A stretch of 64,000 nucleotides of DNA from a virus: the IMG/VR virus record IMGVR_UViG_3300047557_003310, positions 62,001 through 126,000 of that record. One strand, 5' to 3'. The notes beneath the pieces are model-generated. The model searched no databases, had not been told where the DNA came from, and was given only the letters and a program-made list of their open reading frames with translations. A program made the position numbers and the translations under genes. The stretch's first letter is position 1. The number at the start of each line of letters is the position of its first letter. Below are positions 16,773-23,664 of the stretch, piece after piece.

Positions 16773-17951
16773 ATGGAATTTAAAATTTCTTCAGTTGAAG
16801 AAGAAACTAAAATTAAAGGTATGACTGTTTTTAATACAGAAAAAGTTAATACGAAAAAACAACCAATGTTTTTTGGTCAGCCATTAGGAGTTCAAAGATA
16901 TGATTCATACAAGTATCCAGTTTTTGATAGACTCACCACACAACAACTAGGTTATTTCTGGAGACCCGAAGAGGTCTCTCTCCAAAAAGATCGTGGTGAC
17001 TATCATACTCTTCGTCCTGAACAGAAACATATCTATACTTCTAATTTGAAGTATCAGATCATGTTAGATTCTGTTCAAGGTCGTGGACCTGGTATGGCAT
17101 TTATTCCATATTGTTCACTTCCTGAGTTGGAAGCATGTATGGAAGTATGGGGGTTCATGGAGATGATTCATAGTCGCTCATACACATACATTATTAAAAA
17201 TGTATATTCAGACCCAACAGAGGTCTTTGATACTATTATCGGTGACGAACGCATTCTAGAGCGTGCTAGGAGCGTCACAGAGTCTTATGATGATTTTATT
17301 AATTCAGCACAAATTTATGGTACATCTACTGATTGGATGTATAGACTTGAAGGAGTCACAAACGCAAAGGAAACACTCAACGATGTTAAACGAAAACTCT
17401 ACAGAGCAGTCGCAAATGTTAATATTCTTGAAGGTATTCGCTTCTACATTAGCTTTGCTTGTAGTTTCGCTTTTGGCGAACTTAAGCTCATGGAAGGATC
17501 CGCTAAAATCATCTCACTTATTGCAAGAGACGAAAACCAACACTTAGCACTTACTCAAAACATTCTGAATAAATGGAAAGAAGGTGACGATCCAGAAATG
17601 CAAAAAATTGCAAAAGAAGAGGAAGAATGGGTTTATAAAATGTTTGATCGTGCCGTAAACGAAGAAAAGAAGTGGGCAGATTATCTGTTCAAGGATGGCA
17701 GCATGATCGGACTTAACGATAAACTTCTTCAGCAATATGTTGAATGGATTGCAAATCGTCGCATGAAAGCAATTGGTCTTAAGCCAGTTTATGATATTCC
17801 AGCAAAAAACAATCCACTTCCTTGGACCGAACATTGGATTTCTTCCAAAGGACTACAAGTCGCTCCACAAGAAACGGAGCAGGAAACATATATTGTCGGT
17901 GGACTGAAACAAGACATGAAAGAAGATACATTTGCTAGCTTCAAATTGTAA
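16773..17951 (+). CDS. nrdB: Ribonucleotide reductase beta subunit
   Basis: 392 residues. Carries the diiron-tyrosyl radical that starts ribonucleotide reduction in NrdA. Diiron ligand segments are visible: ELEACMEVWGFMEMIHS and DENQHLALTQN. The start at 16773 has TGGAG 6 bases upstream; in-frame ATG 16761 is possible. It follows nrdA by 33 bases. Confidence 0.95.
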   Translation: MEFKISSVEEETKIKGMTVFNTEKVNTKKQPMFFGQPLGVQRYDSYKYPVFDRLTTQQLGYFWRPEEVSLQKDRGDYHTLRPEQKHIYTSNLKYQIMLDSVQGRGPGMAFIPYCSLPELEACMEVWGFMEMIHSRSYTYIIKNVYSDPTEVFDTIIGDERILERARSVTESYDDFINSAQIYGTSTDWMYRLEGVTNAKETLNDVKRKLYRAVANVNILEGIRFYISFACSFAFGELKLMEGSAKIISLIARDENQHLALTQNILNKWKEGDDPEMQKIAKEEEEWVYKMFDRAVNEEKKWADYLFKDGSMIGLNDKLLQQYVEWIANRRMKAIGLKPVYDIPAKNNPLPWTEHWISSKGLQVAPQETEQETYIVGGLKQDMKEDTFASFKL

Positions 17952-17955
17952 TTTA

Positions 17956-18005
17956 AAACTGAGGTTGAATGTTATATAAATAAATATAACATTCAACCTC
18001 AGTTT
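17956..18005 (+). promoter_or_regulatory. 22-bp perfect inverted repeat with central late promoter
   Basis: The arms are 17956-17977 and 17984-18005, perfect over 22 bases with a 6-base loop. TATAAATA at 17975-17982 covers the apex. The 3' arm ends 3 bases before the endonuclease ATG at 18009. As RNA this hairpin would shut the start codon and might also end nrdB transcripts; a late transcript would begin near 17988, inside the 3' arm, and escape it. Confidence 0.85.
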
Positions 18006-18008
18006 CAA

Positions 18009-18527
18009 ATGGATAATTATATTCTTTATTATTATTTAAGGGAGGACTTTAGTTCTCCCTTTTATGTTGGTTATGGTAAACCAAGAAGAATACACGCAAA
18101 GCATTTGAGAAGTAATGGGGCAAATCTATTGCCATCAAGAGAAAGAAGATGGATCGTAAAATCTGGATTAACTAAACAAGAAGCAATAGAACTTGAAGTA
18201 AAGCACATAGCACTTTGGAAAAGAGAATGTGATGGTGGAGTTTTATTAAATCAAAATCTTGGTGGAGAAGGAAAACCAGGAGGACAAAAAACTAAAGGAT
18301 TTAGTGGTAGAAAACATAGCGAAGAAAGTAAAAAGAAAACTTCATTAAAAGTTGCTGGTAAAAATAATCCAAGAGCAAAGAAATATATCTTCATTTCTCC
18401 AGATGGTAAAAAATACATTATAGAAGGTGGTGTTAAAAAGTTTTGTAAAGAAATAGGAATAACTTATGATGCGGTTTTAGGAAAGAAGAGCAAGAATACA
18501 AAAGGTTGGACTATATTAAACGCATAA
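18009..18527 (+). CDS. Homing endonuclease-like protein (degenerate GIY-YIG, NUMOD DNA-binding)
   Basis: 172 residues. YILYYYL ... PFYVGYGKP reads as a divergent GIY-YIG pair, followed by an Arg-rich helix and ELEVKHIALW with the expected Glu. SGRKHSEESKKKTS is a NUMOD3-type DNA-binding module. The end (ISPDGKKYIIEGGVKKFCK ... KGW) is like the C-terminal helix-turn modules of GIY-YIG endonucleases. It separates nrdB from a head-like gene, and its start lies directly behind the inverted repeat. Confidence 0.8.
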   Translation: MDNYILYYYLREDFSSPFYVGYGKPRRIHAKHLRSNGANLLPSRERRWIVKSGLTKQEAIELEVKHIALWKRECDGGVLLNQNLGGEGKPGGQKTKGFSGRKHSEESKKKTSLKVAGKNNPRAKKYIFISPDGKKYIIEGGVKKFCKEIGITYDAVLGKKSKNTKGWTILNA

Positions 18528-18579
18528 GCTCCCTTTTTTAATAAATATATAAAGACAAACAAGAATTTTTTGTATAACA

Positions 18580-19809
18580 ATGTCAAAATACTACTTAACA
18601 GAAGCTTACGGTGAGCTATATAACCCAAGAAAAGCTGATGAGACATTCTATGAGAATCTAAGATTCGTAGATTATCTCATGCAAGAAGAGATTGAGGAAG
18701 TCATGGAATCTCTTCTCTGGGAATTTATGGATTATGGTAATAATCTTGATGAATCTTATGGTTTGATCAAAGGTGTATTTTCTGATGATGTGATTCTAGA
18801 AGAAGTATTAACTGAAGCTAGAATGACTCCAAGACAAAAGGAAGAAAGAGCGGCACGCCAGAGAAGTAATTTGCAACTAGCTGCTGGTCAAGAAGCAACT
18901 AAAAGAAGAGAAGCTAGAAAGGCTGCTGTAACTGGAGCACTCAAACAAGCCAGGGAAACCGTAGGAAAAGTAGCTTCTGGTGTAGGATCTTCTGCTATGG
19001 GAGCGATGAGATCTGGTAAAAAGGCTGCTGCTGGCGCATATGATCGTGCTAAGGGTCTTCCTGGTAAAGCCATGGCTGCTCTTAAAGGACTTGCTCGTAA
19101 AGGTGCAGCTGCAGCTATTAAATCAGGTAGATCAACCGAAAGAGCAGGAAAAGAAGCAGAAAGAACTACAGTAACTACAACTTCCACTTCTGGTGGTGGT
19201 CGTGGCGCAGCTCCATCCACTCAAACTACAGTAGAAAAGTCAGGTGGATCTAAGCGTAGAGCAATTGGTGGGTTACTACAAAGAGCTGGAAAGGCACTTG
19301 CTGGGAAACTAAAAGCCAAACCAGATCGTATGACCAGAGGTGAATACGAAGAAAGAAAAGCTGGTAGAGCTGCTGCTGCCAGATCTGCTGTTGCTGGTAC
19401 TGTCTCATCTACAGCACCAAAACCAGAAGCTAAAAAGCCTGAGCTTGGATTTAAGAAATTAGAAGCATCTGGTCAAAAGCCAGTATACAACCCAGCTGCA
19501 GCAAATCGTAGCGAAAAGAAAAGAACAGGTGGAAAACTTCCTGCTTCTAGTGCTTTGACTCCCTGGAATAAAGGTCCAGATAAGAGCGGAAAGAAATCTA
19601 CTGCTCCTAGTACAATTCAGGCAGAAAGAAGAAAGCAAATTAAATTAGCACGCACACAGAGAGAAGAATTTGAACTTCTAGCACAATATATCCTAGAAGA
19701 CTTTATCAATGAAGGTTATGCTGATACTTATGAGGATGCACTTGAAATTCTAGAAAATCTTTCAGAAAATTCTATTATAGAACTTACTGAAATGTATCTA
19801 GAAGGCTGA
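18580..19809 (+). CDS. Putative internal head or scaffold-like protein
   Basis: 409 residues. An acidic helical N-terminus (to about 85) leads to a long Ala/Arg/Lys-rich basic region (85-350), then a C-terminal helical domain (EFELLAQYILEDFINEGYAD ... LSENSII). That end resembles the last 45 residues of the protein at 41464, marking a shared module. Late-type AATAAATA (18540-18547) is upstream. Probable head-interior protein; no T4 counterpart named. Confidence 0.65.
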   Translation: MSKYYLTEAYGELYNPRKADETFYENLRFVDYLMQEEIEEVMESLLWEFMDYGNNLDESYGLIKGVFSDDVILEEVLTEARMTPRQKEERAARQRSNLQLAAGQEATKRREARKAAVTGALKQARETVGKVASGVGSSAMGAMRSGKKAAAGAYDRAKGLPGKAMAALKGLARKGAAAAIKSGRSTERAGKEAERTTVTTTSTSGGGRGAAPSTQTTVEKSGGSKRRAIGGLLQRAGKALAGKLKAKPDRMTRGEYEERKAGRAAAARSAVAGTVSSTAPKPEAKKPELGFKKLEASGQKPVYNPAAANRSEKKRTGGKLPASSALTPWNKGPDKSGKKSTAPSTIQAERRKQIKLARTQREEFELLAQYILEDFINEGYADTYEDALEILENLSENSIIELTEMYLEG

Positions 19810-19820
19810 TCGCCAAAAGG

Positions 19821-19845
19821 AAAGGGAGCCTCGGCTCCCTTTTTT
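19821..19845 (+). terminator. Terminator between convergent genes
   Basis: AAAGGGAGCC-TC-GGCTCCCTTT hairpin followed by T, at the 3' ends of the + strand head-like gene and the - strand GIY-YIG gene. Probably bidirectional. Confidence 0.85.
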
Positions 19846-20260
19846 AGTCTTCTGATTTAATTACTATTCCGTAGATGTTATCTTTTTCAGAACTAAAGAA
19901 TTTACCTTCTACATTAGTATTGTAATAATCTTCTCTTAAAATTACATCTCGTTTAAATTGTTCCATGGTTTCATAGAAACTCATGGATTTTTTGTGTGGA
20001 CAAAGATATAATATTTCACGAAGAAATTTATCTTTGCCTAATAACTTTACATCTGCTATTAATTCATCACAAGATCCAAAGTAATCTCTCCAGTTACTTT
20101 CCTTTTTCTTTCTTCTCCCTGTTTTTCTATCTTTTCTTCTTTCCCAAAAAGTTTTCTTTCCGATATATTTTTTTTCGTTTTCCAGATTCGTGATAAGATA
20201 TACAAATCCTTCCATGCCATCTGGCACTTCATCAATAACTTTTCCTTTTATGTTCCACAC
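19844..20260 (-). CDS. GIY-YIG-like protein, minus strand
   Basis: 138 residues from a GTG start. FVYLITNLENEKKYIGKKTF is a clear GIY-YIG strand pair, followed by a basic segment (ERRKDRKTGRRKKK) and FYETMEQFKRDVILRED with a Glu suited to catalysis. A short single-domain form I recall from many T4-like phages. One of the few minus-strand genes here. An internal ATG at residue 16 would remove the first strand context, so GTG is preferred. Confidence 0.75.
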   Translation of the reverse strand: MWNIKGKVIDEVPDGMEGFVYLITNLENEKKYIGKKTFWERRKDRKTGRRKKKESNWRDYFGSCDELIADVKLLGKDKFLREILYLCPHKKSMSFYETMEQFKRDVILREDYYNTNVEGKFFSSEKDNIYGIVIKSED

Positions 20261-20289
20261 TTGACATCCTCACGACTATGGCTTATTAT
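20261..20289 (+). promoter_or_regulatory. Sigma70-type promoter
   Basis: TTGACA, 17 bases, TATTAT, starting at the divergent gene's GTG. If used, transcription begins near 20296, which would favour ATG 20312 over 20288 for the next gene. Confidence 0.6.
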
Positions 20290-20494
20290 GATTTCGAATC
20301 AAAAAGTATTTATGATCAACGATCAAGACCCAATGGAAGTTCTAGTCACTGATATTAGGGATTGGAGCATCGAAAGGTTCTCTAAATTGACTAAAAAGAA
20401 TCAATTTGAAAATGCAATCGCATTAGAAGAAGAATTTTCTGAGTGGCTATCTTCGGATTTGGATGATGATATTGAAATTATCACAGTCAATTGA
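20288..20494 (+). CDS. Small conserved acidic protein
   Basis: 68 residues from ATG 20288 (60 from ATG 20312). The core DPMEVLVTDIRDWSIERFSK and acidic helical tail (EEEFSEWLSSDLDDD) show a compact protein without known motif. Neither start has an obvious ribosome site. The stop overlaps the -35 box of the following promoter. Confidence 0.6.
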   Translation: MISNQKVFMINDQDPMEVLVTDIRDWSIERFSKLTKKNQFENAIALEEEFSEWLSSDLDDDIEIITVN

Positions 20495-20519
20495 CAAATT
20501 CTAAATAATCACTTATAAT
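20491..20519 (+). promoter_or_regulatory. Sigma70 promoter for the lysis-like cluster
   Basis: TTGACA, 17 bases, TATAAT, a near-perfect consensus. The predicted start near 20526 leaves a leader of about 120 bases before the tail-lysozyme-like gene. Confidence 0.85.
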
Positions 20520-20576
20520 GTAAAATCCCTATTATGAGTAGGGTCTTTGTTATGAGATTTTGAGTGCGATTTAGAG

Positions 20577-20624
20577 CCGTGGGTACTGCCCCTGAGAAGG
20601 GGAAATTCTCCTTTACCTATACGG
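20577..20624 (+). ncRNA. Predicted structured leader with H-type pseudoknot
   Basis: Outer stem CCGT/ACGG and GGGTA/TACCT encloses CCCC (20589-20592) paired with GGGG (20599-20602). The loop GAGAA (20594-20598) can pair with TTCTC (20606-20610), with connecting loops of 1 and 3 bases, the geometry of a classical pseudoknot. It ends 22 bases before the ATG. A CCCTA/TAGGG hairpin (20527-20543) precedes it. I do not recognise a known riboswitch class. Confidence 0.55.
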
Positions 20625-20646
20625 ATGTAGAGTTCTATTAAAATTA

Positions 20647-21312
20647 ATGCAATTTATCTTTACAGTAGCCATGCCTCTATTGGCAACGGTTACAACCACT
20701 ACGGCAACACTGCCATTCGTCAACTATAAGATGCAAGGGCCACCTCCTCCTGTTACAGGACAAGTGCCCTTTTCTATTATCAAAGAGTTTGATCTTGTAG
20801 ATGAAAAGAAGACAGCAATCCGCGAGGTTGCGCCACCAAAGCCAAAAGAGAACCGGCTAATTTGTAAAGGGTGTAATGAACATGAGAATGCTACCCTGGC
20901 ATTTTTCCAGGATCGTGGTATTAAAGACAGAAACGCCCTTGCTACCATCATGGGTAATATCCGTCAGGAATCAACTTTTATTCCTAACATTTGTGAGGGT
21001 GGTAGTAGGACTCAGTATCATAACTGCGGTCGTGGTTATGGTCTGATTCAATGGACATCTTCCGATCGTTATTATGGATTGGGTGATTTTGCTAAGAAGT
21101 TTGGTGGTTCTCCATCAGCACTTCCAACGCAACTTCGTTATCTAACAACTGAGGTTCAATGGAGACGAATCGAAGACAGGATGAAAGTCCCTGGAAAGTC
21201 TATCGATCGTTACATGGACTATGCATATAGTTGGATTGGTTGGGGACATCATGGTGCTCGTACATCATATGCACATGACTACGCTAACCGACTGATCACA
21301 GTAAAAGTTTGA
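20647..21312 (+). CDS. Tail-lysozyme-type peptidoglycan hydrolase with signal-like N-terminus
   Basis: 221 residues. The first 22 (MQFIFTVAMPLLATVTTTTA) look like a signal peptide or SAR anchor. A Pro-rich linker leads to a Phage_lysozyme2-like domain from about 85: ALATIMGNIRQEST, with Glu as probable acid, and GYGLIQWTSSDRY. Likely cleaves peptidoglycan, either as endolysin or tail-associated. The export signal, separate promoter and following small membrane gene favour a lysis role. Confidence 0.8.
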   Translation: MQFIFTVAMPLLATVTTTTATLPFVNYKMQGPPPPVTGQVPFSIIKEFDLVDEKKTAIREVAPPKPKENRLICKGCNEHENATLAFFQDRGIKDRNALATIMGNIRQESTFIPNICEGGSRTQYHNCGRGYGLIQWTSSDRYYGLGDFAKKFGGSPSALPTQLRYLTTEVQWRRIEDRMKVPGKSIDRYMDYAYSWIGWGHHGARTSYAHDYANRLITVKV

Positions 21313-21317
21313 TATAT

Positions 21318-21342
21318 AAAGGGAGTAATTCTACTCCCTTTT
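21318..21342 (+). terminator. Rho-independent terminator
   Basis: GGGAGTA-ATTC-TACTCCC followed by TTTTCTT, between the hydrolase gene and the next ORF. Confidence 0.8.
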
Positions 21343-21345
21343 CTT

Positions 21346-21642
21346 ATGTCAATAGATAATCTTCCAGATTCGGAACAAGACGCAGTAGATATAATTGCTA
21401 AAGCAGGGTATTTAAAGGCATCTAATGATAAATTGGAAGTATCATTAGAATCATCAAATACAATTAACATTCAACCTAAAGGGAATGTATTTGGTGCAAA
21501 AATTAAAGTAGAAGAAAATGGAGATATAACACCTATATTAACATTTGACACAAAAAAACTTCGTGATAAAAAAGATAGAATTGATGTGGAAGGAACAGTA
21601 GATGCGGCTTTAAAAGATTTTTGGGAAAATCAAAATGTTTAA
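21346..21642 (+). CDS. Conserved hypothetical protein
   Basis: 98 residues, acidic, with beta-strand repeats (KLEVSLESSNTINIQPKG) and no membrane segment. It starts at the end of the terminator hairpin and overlaps the next gene by 8 bases, so both depend on readthrough or on an unseen promoter. Function unknown. Confidence 0.65.
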   Translation: MSIDNLPDSEQDAVDIIAKAGYLKASNDKLEVSLESSNTINIQPKGNVFGAKIKVEENGDITPILTFDTKKLRDKKDRIDVEGTVDAALKDFWENQNV

Positions 21643-22075
21643 AATCTTTGAAGTTAAAGAAGGAAAATTAAAAGTTTTACCGTCCATACGAATAAAAAAT
21701 ATTAAAGGATTTTTTATTGGTTCTATAGTTATTATAATAATTGCTTCTTTATCTGGTTGGATGAATATCAATGAAAAAGATTTGTGGAAGATATATCATC
21801 TTCTGATTGAAAGATTAAATTTAAAACAAGAGATCCCAGAAATAATTGATAATCAAAAAAGAATAGATGCAAAAGTAGAACTTGAAGTTGAATCAGCATT
21901 GACGAAAGTTACCCCAGAGTATGATAGAATCATACAAGATGCAGACAAAAAGTACAAACCTATATACAGTGAACTTGACATAGATGAATCAGTGTGCTAC
22001 ACTGATGAATGTAAATCACTTGGTGGGGAAATGCGGTTATGTGCTCCATGGGTTGACAGCTGCACGAAACATTGA
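21635..22075 (+). CDS. Single-pass membrane protein, inner-spanin-like
   Basis: 146 residues. A basic N-terminus precedes one membrane helix (GFFIGSIVIIIIASLSGW, about 25-42), then a long helical region and a Cys-rich tail with four Cys (CYTDEC ... LCAPWVDSC). An N-terminal anchor with helical periplasmic part is the plan of inner-membrane spanins; location after a hydrolase fits. No overlapping outer spanin was found, so this stays a guess. Its last codons carry the promoter for tRNA-Leu. Confidence 0.6.
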   Translation: MFKIFEVKEGKLKVLPSIRIKNIKGFFIGSIVIIIIASLSGWMNINEKDLWKIYHLLIERLNLKQEIPEIIDNQKRIDAKVELEVESALTKVTPEYDRIIQDADKKYKPIYSELDIDESVCYTDECKSLGGEMRLCAPWVDSCTKH

Positions 22076-22081
22076 TATACT
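22053..22081 (+). promoter_or_regulatory. Sigma70 promoter for tRNA-Leu
   Basis: TTGACA, 17 bases, TATACT. The start should fall at the first base of the tRNA (22089). Confidence 0.8.
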
Positions 22082-22088
22082 TCTTACA

Positions 22089-22172
22089 TCCTCGTTTGGC
22101 GTAATCGGTAGCCGCAGCGGTCTCAAAAACCGCTTCTGAAAGGAGTCCCAGTTCGAGTCTGGGAACGAGGAC
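22089..22172 (+). tRNA. tRNA-Leu (CAA)
   Basis: Acceptor TCCTCGT/ACGAGGA, anticodon loop CTCAAAA giving CAA, long variable arm typical of Leu, T arm CCCAG-TTCGAGT-CTGGG. No encoded CCA. Reads UUG. Confidence 0.95.
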
Positions 22173-22205
22173 TTGACAATTTTGACTTTATGTCTTATGA
22201 TTGTC
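22173..22205 (+). promoter_or_regulatory. tRNA promoter with inverted repeat
   Basis: TTGACA, 17 bases, TATGAT. GACAAT (22175) and ATTGTC (22200) form an inverted repeat 19 bases apart, overlapping both boxes; the same design recurs at 22293 and 22929. Confidence 0.8.
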
Positions 22206-22209
22206 TTAT

Positions 22210-22291
22210 GGGTAGGTGTCCGAGTGGTTAATGGAGGCGGACTGTAAATCCGCTGGCTCTGCCTACGGGGGTTCAAATCCCTCCCTGCCCA
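22210..22291 (+). tRNA. tRNA-Tyr (GTA)
   Basis: Acceptor GGGTAGG/CCTGCCC, anticodon stem GCGGA/TCCGC with loop CTGTAAA giving GTA, long variable arm as in bacterial Tyr, T loop TTCAAAT, discriminator A. No encoded CCA. Confidence 0.95.
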
Positions 22292-22292
22292 C

Positions 22293-22325
22293 TTGACAAT
22301 CAAATCCTTAACTGGTATGATTGTC
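22293..22325 (+). promoter_or_regulatory. tRNA promoter with inverted repeat
   Basis: TTGACA, 17 bases, TATGAT, then TGTCTTATG. Same GACAAT-N19-ATTGTC arrangement. About 80 bases of leader separate it from tRNA-Arg; the leader holds an 8-codon ORF from ATG 22329. Confidence 0.75.
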
Positions 22326-22407
22326 TTATGAGCAACGGAGGTCCACACTTCGTATAAGTCTCACCCCTCCCATGCCTCTCAACGATGCACAAACAGGGAG
22401 GTCTCTT

Positions 22408-22480
22408 GGGCAAGTAGCATAATGGATAATGCAGCATCCTTCTAAGATGTCGATTGGGGGTTCGAGTCCCTCCTTGCCTG
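22408..22480 (+). tRNA. tRNA-Arg (TCT)
   Basis: Acceptor GGGCAAG/CTTGCCT, D stem GCAT/ATGC, anticodon stem GCATC/GATGT with loop CTTCTAA giving TCT, T stem GGGGG/CCCTC. Reads AGA, a codon common in this AT-rich phage. Confidence 0.92.
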
Positions 22481-22590
22481 TTGGAGATTATCTCCATATA
22501 TAAAAGTGATAGAGGGTAAGTCCCTGTTATATCCTTATGAGGTATATCACACTTACTCCATCTCATTTAAATATTGTATTTTCTTAAATC

Positions 22591-22782
22591 ATGGCAAAAA
22601 ACAAAACAATCAACACTTCTTATGATCTTGGTTATTCTGCCAGGAATGAAAATCATGATACAATTCGTGATATTCGAATTAATTTTGAAAATCCTGATAG
22701 TGAATTTCTTATGGAGAATCTAAATACTTGGCTTCGAGCAATTGGTGTTGATCTTGAGGTTGTAGTAAAGAAGGTGGTTTGA
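22591..22782 (+). CDS. Small conserved protein
   Basis: 63 residues, short and soluble (NFENPDSEFLMENLNTWLRA core). It lies alone between tRNA genes. The 110 bases before it hold inverted repeats (GTGATA/TATCAC) but no clear promoter. Function unknown. Confidence 0.65.
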   Translation: MAKNKTINTSYDLGYSARNENHDTIRDIRINFENPDSEFLMENLNTWLRAIGVDLEVVVKKVV

Positions 22783-22790
22783 TTTATCTA

Positions 22791-22906
22791 GTCCCAGCGA
22801 CACCGTTGGTAACGGTCTTGCAGTGGTGGTGCCACGCGATCCAGAAGGAGATTAATCTCTGAGGTAGGCGTATCAAAACTTAAGGTTCGAATCCTTATGC
22901 TGGGAC
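22791..22906 (+). ncRNA. tRNA-like element with oversized variable region
   Basis: Acceptor-like ends GTCCCAGC/GCTGGGAC, a D-arm-like ACCG-TTGGTAA-CGGT and a textbook T arm TAAGG-TTCGAAT-CCTTA. The anticodon region is not canonical: TTGCA/TGCCA with loop GTGGTGG (GGT, Thr, if read literally) competes with a stronger GTGG/CCAC hairpin. About 46 bases then precede the T arm, far too many for a normal variable loop. Pseudo-tRNA, intron-bearing tRNA or tRNA mimic. Confidence 0.6.
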
Positions 22907-22928
22907 TAATAAATGATTTTATTAACAC

Positions 22929-22961
22929 TTGACAATTAAACTTAAATAGTTTATAATTGTC
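22929..22961 (+). promoter_or_regulatory. tRNA promoter with inverted repeat
   Basis: TTGACA, 17 bases, TATAAT, with GACAAT-N19-ATTGTC as at 22173 and 22293. Confidence 0.85.
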
Positions 22962-22967
22962 TCATAA

Positions 22968-23038
22968 GCGGGTATAGTTTAGGGGTAAAATGCCATCCTT
23001 CCAAGTTGGAGTCACCGGTTCGATTCCGGTTACCCGCT
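22968..23038 (+). tRNA. tRNA-Gly (TCC)
   Basis: Acceptor GCGGGTA/TACCCGC, anticodon loop CTTCCAA giving TCC, T arm CCGG-TTCGATT-CCGG, discriminator T. One mismatch in the anticodon stem (CCATC/GTTGG). A GAACC-TTCG-GGTTC hairpin follows at 23041. Confidence 0.9.
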
Positions 23039-23054
23039 CTGAACCTTCGGGTTC

Positions 23055-23088
23055 TATAAATAATGGTAGAACAATAAAACTTCTACCA
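23055..23088 (+). promoter_or_regulatory. Late promoter overlapping an inverted repeat before the HNH gene
   Basis: TATAAATA (23055-23062) is followed by TGGTAGAA (23064-23071) and its complement TTCTACCA (23081-23088), which ends one base before the HNH ATG. A late start near 23068 would cut off part of the 5' arm. Confidence 0.65.
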
Positions 23089-23089
23089 A

Positions 23090-23392
23090 ATGCCAAAAGA
23101 AACTAGAACTTATGCTGATCGTAGAGAAGCAAACAAAGCAAGCGTTATTAAACGACGCAAGCAAAACAAACTTCTTTTGGTAGAATATAAAGGTGGCAAG
23201 TGTGAAAGATGTGGATATGATAAGTGCGTCTCTGCCTTAGAATTTCATCATCTCGACCCCACTACCAAGGAAACTAAAAACCTTGGGACCACCGCTGCCA
23301 TCGAAAAACAGAAGGCAGAAGCAGATAAATGTATTCTTGTATGTGCTAACTGCCATCGAGAAATACATTACGAACAATATAATGGGGTGTAG
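23090..23392 (+). CDS. HNH homing endonuclease inside the tRNA cluster
   Basis: 100 residues. A basic N-terminus (RRKQNKLLL) precedes a zinc-bound HNH fold: CERCGYDKC, then FHHLDP and CANCHREIH. It lies between tRNA-Gly and tRNA-Asn, and its last 10 bases are the first bases of tRNA-Asn, an arrangement expected of an endonuclease that settled next to a conserved tRNA target. Confidence 0.9.
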   Translation: MPKETRTYADRREANKASVIKRRKQNKLLLVEYKGGKCERCGYDKCVSALEFHHLDPTTKETKNLGTTAAIEKQKAEADKCILVCANCHREIHYEQYNGV

Positions 23393-23455
23393 CTCAGCGG
23401 TAGTAGCGGGATGCTGTTAACATCTAGGTCGCAGGTTCGATCCCTGCCGCCCCAG
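23383..23455 (+). tRNA. tRNA-Asn (GTT)
   Basis: Acceptor TGGGGTG/CGCCCCA, anticodon stem GGATG/CATCT with loop CTGTTAA giving GTT, T arm GCAGG-TTCGATC-CCTGC, discriminator G. The 5' end overlaps the HNH stop codon, so tRNA processing would destroy that mRNA end. Confidence 0.92.
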
Positions 23456-23664
23456 TTGGAAGGTCTGGAAATGTCTGATTCTATCATAAGAGTCGGGATC
23501 ATCATATCCGACTCACGAAATCCTAAGTTTTCTTAGGTCGGGGACTTGATCACCCCTGCTCGTATTGTAGGTGCCAAAACCTCTCCCCAGGTCGATGTTT
23601 AAACTGGTGCTTGGGTGAATGTCAAGAGTGGGGACATAGGTAAAGTTTCCAACACCTACCACAA
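23456..23664 (+). other. Noncoding stretch with several hairpins
   Basis: No convincing ORF. Stems seen: GAGTCGG/CCGACTC around 23491-23517, CCTAAG-TTTT-CTTAGG around 23522-23537 and GGGG/CCCC pairs further on. It joins tRNA-Asn to a second tRNA-like element and may be one long transcript or a remnant of lost tRNAs. Confidence 0.4.
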
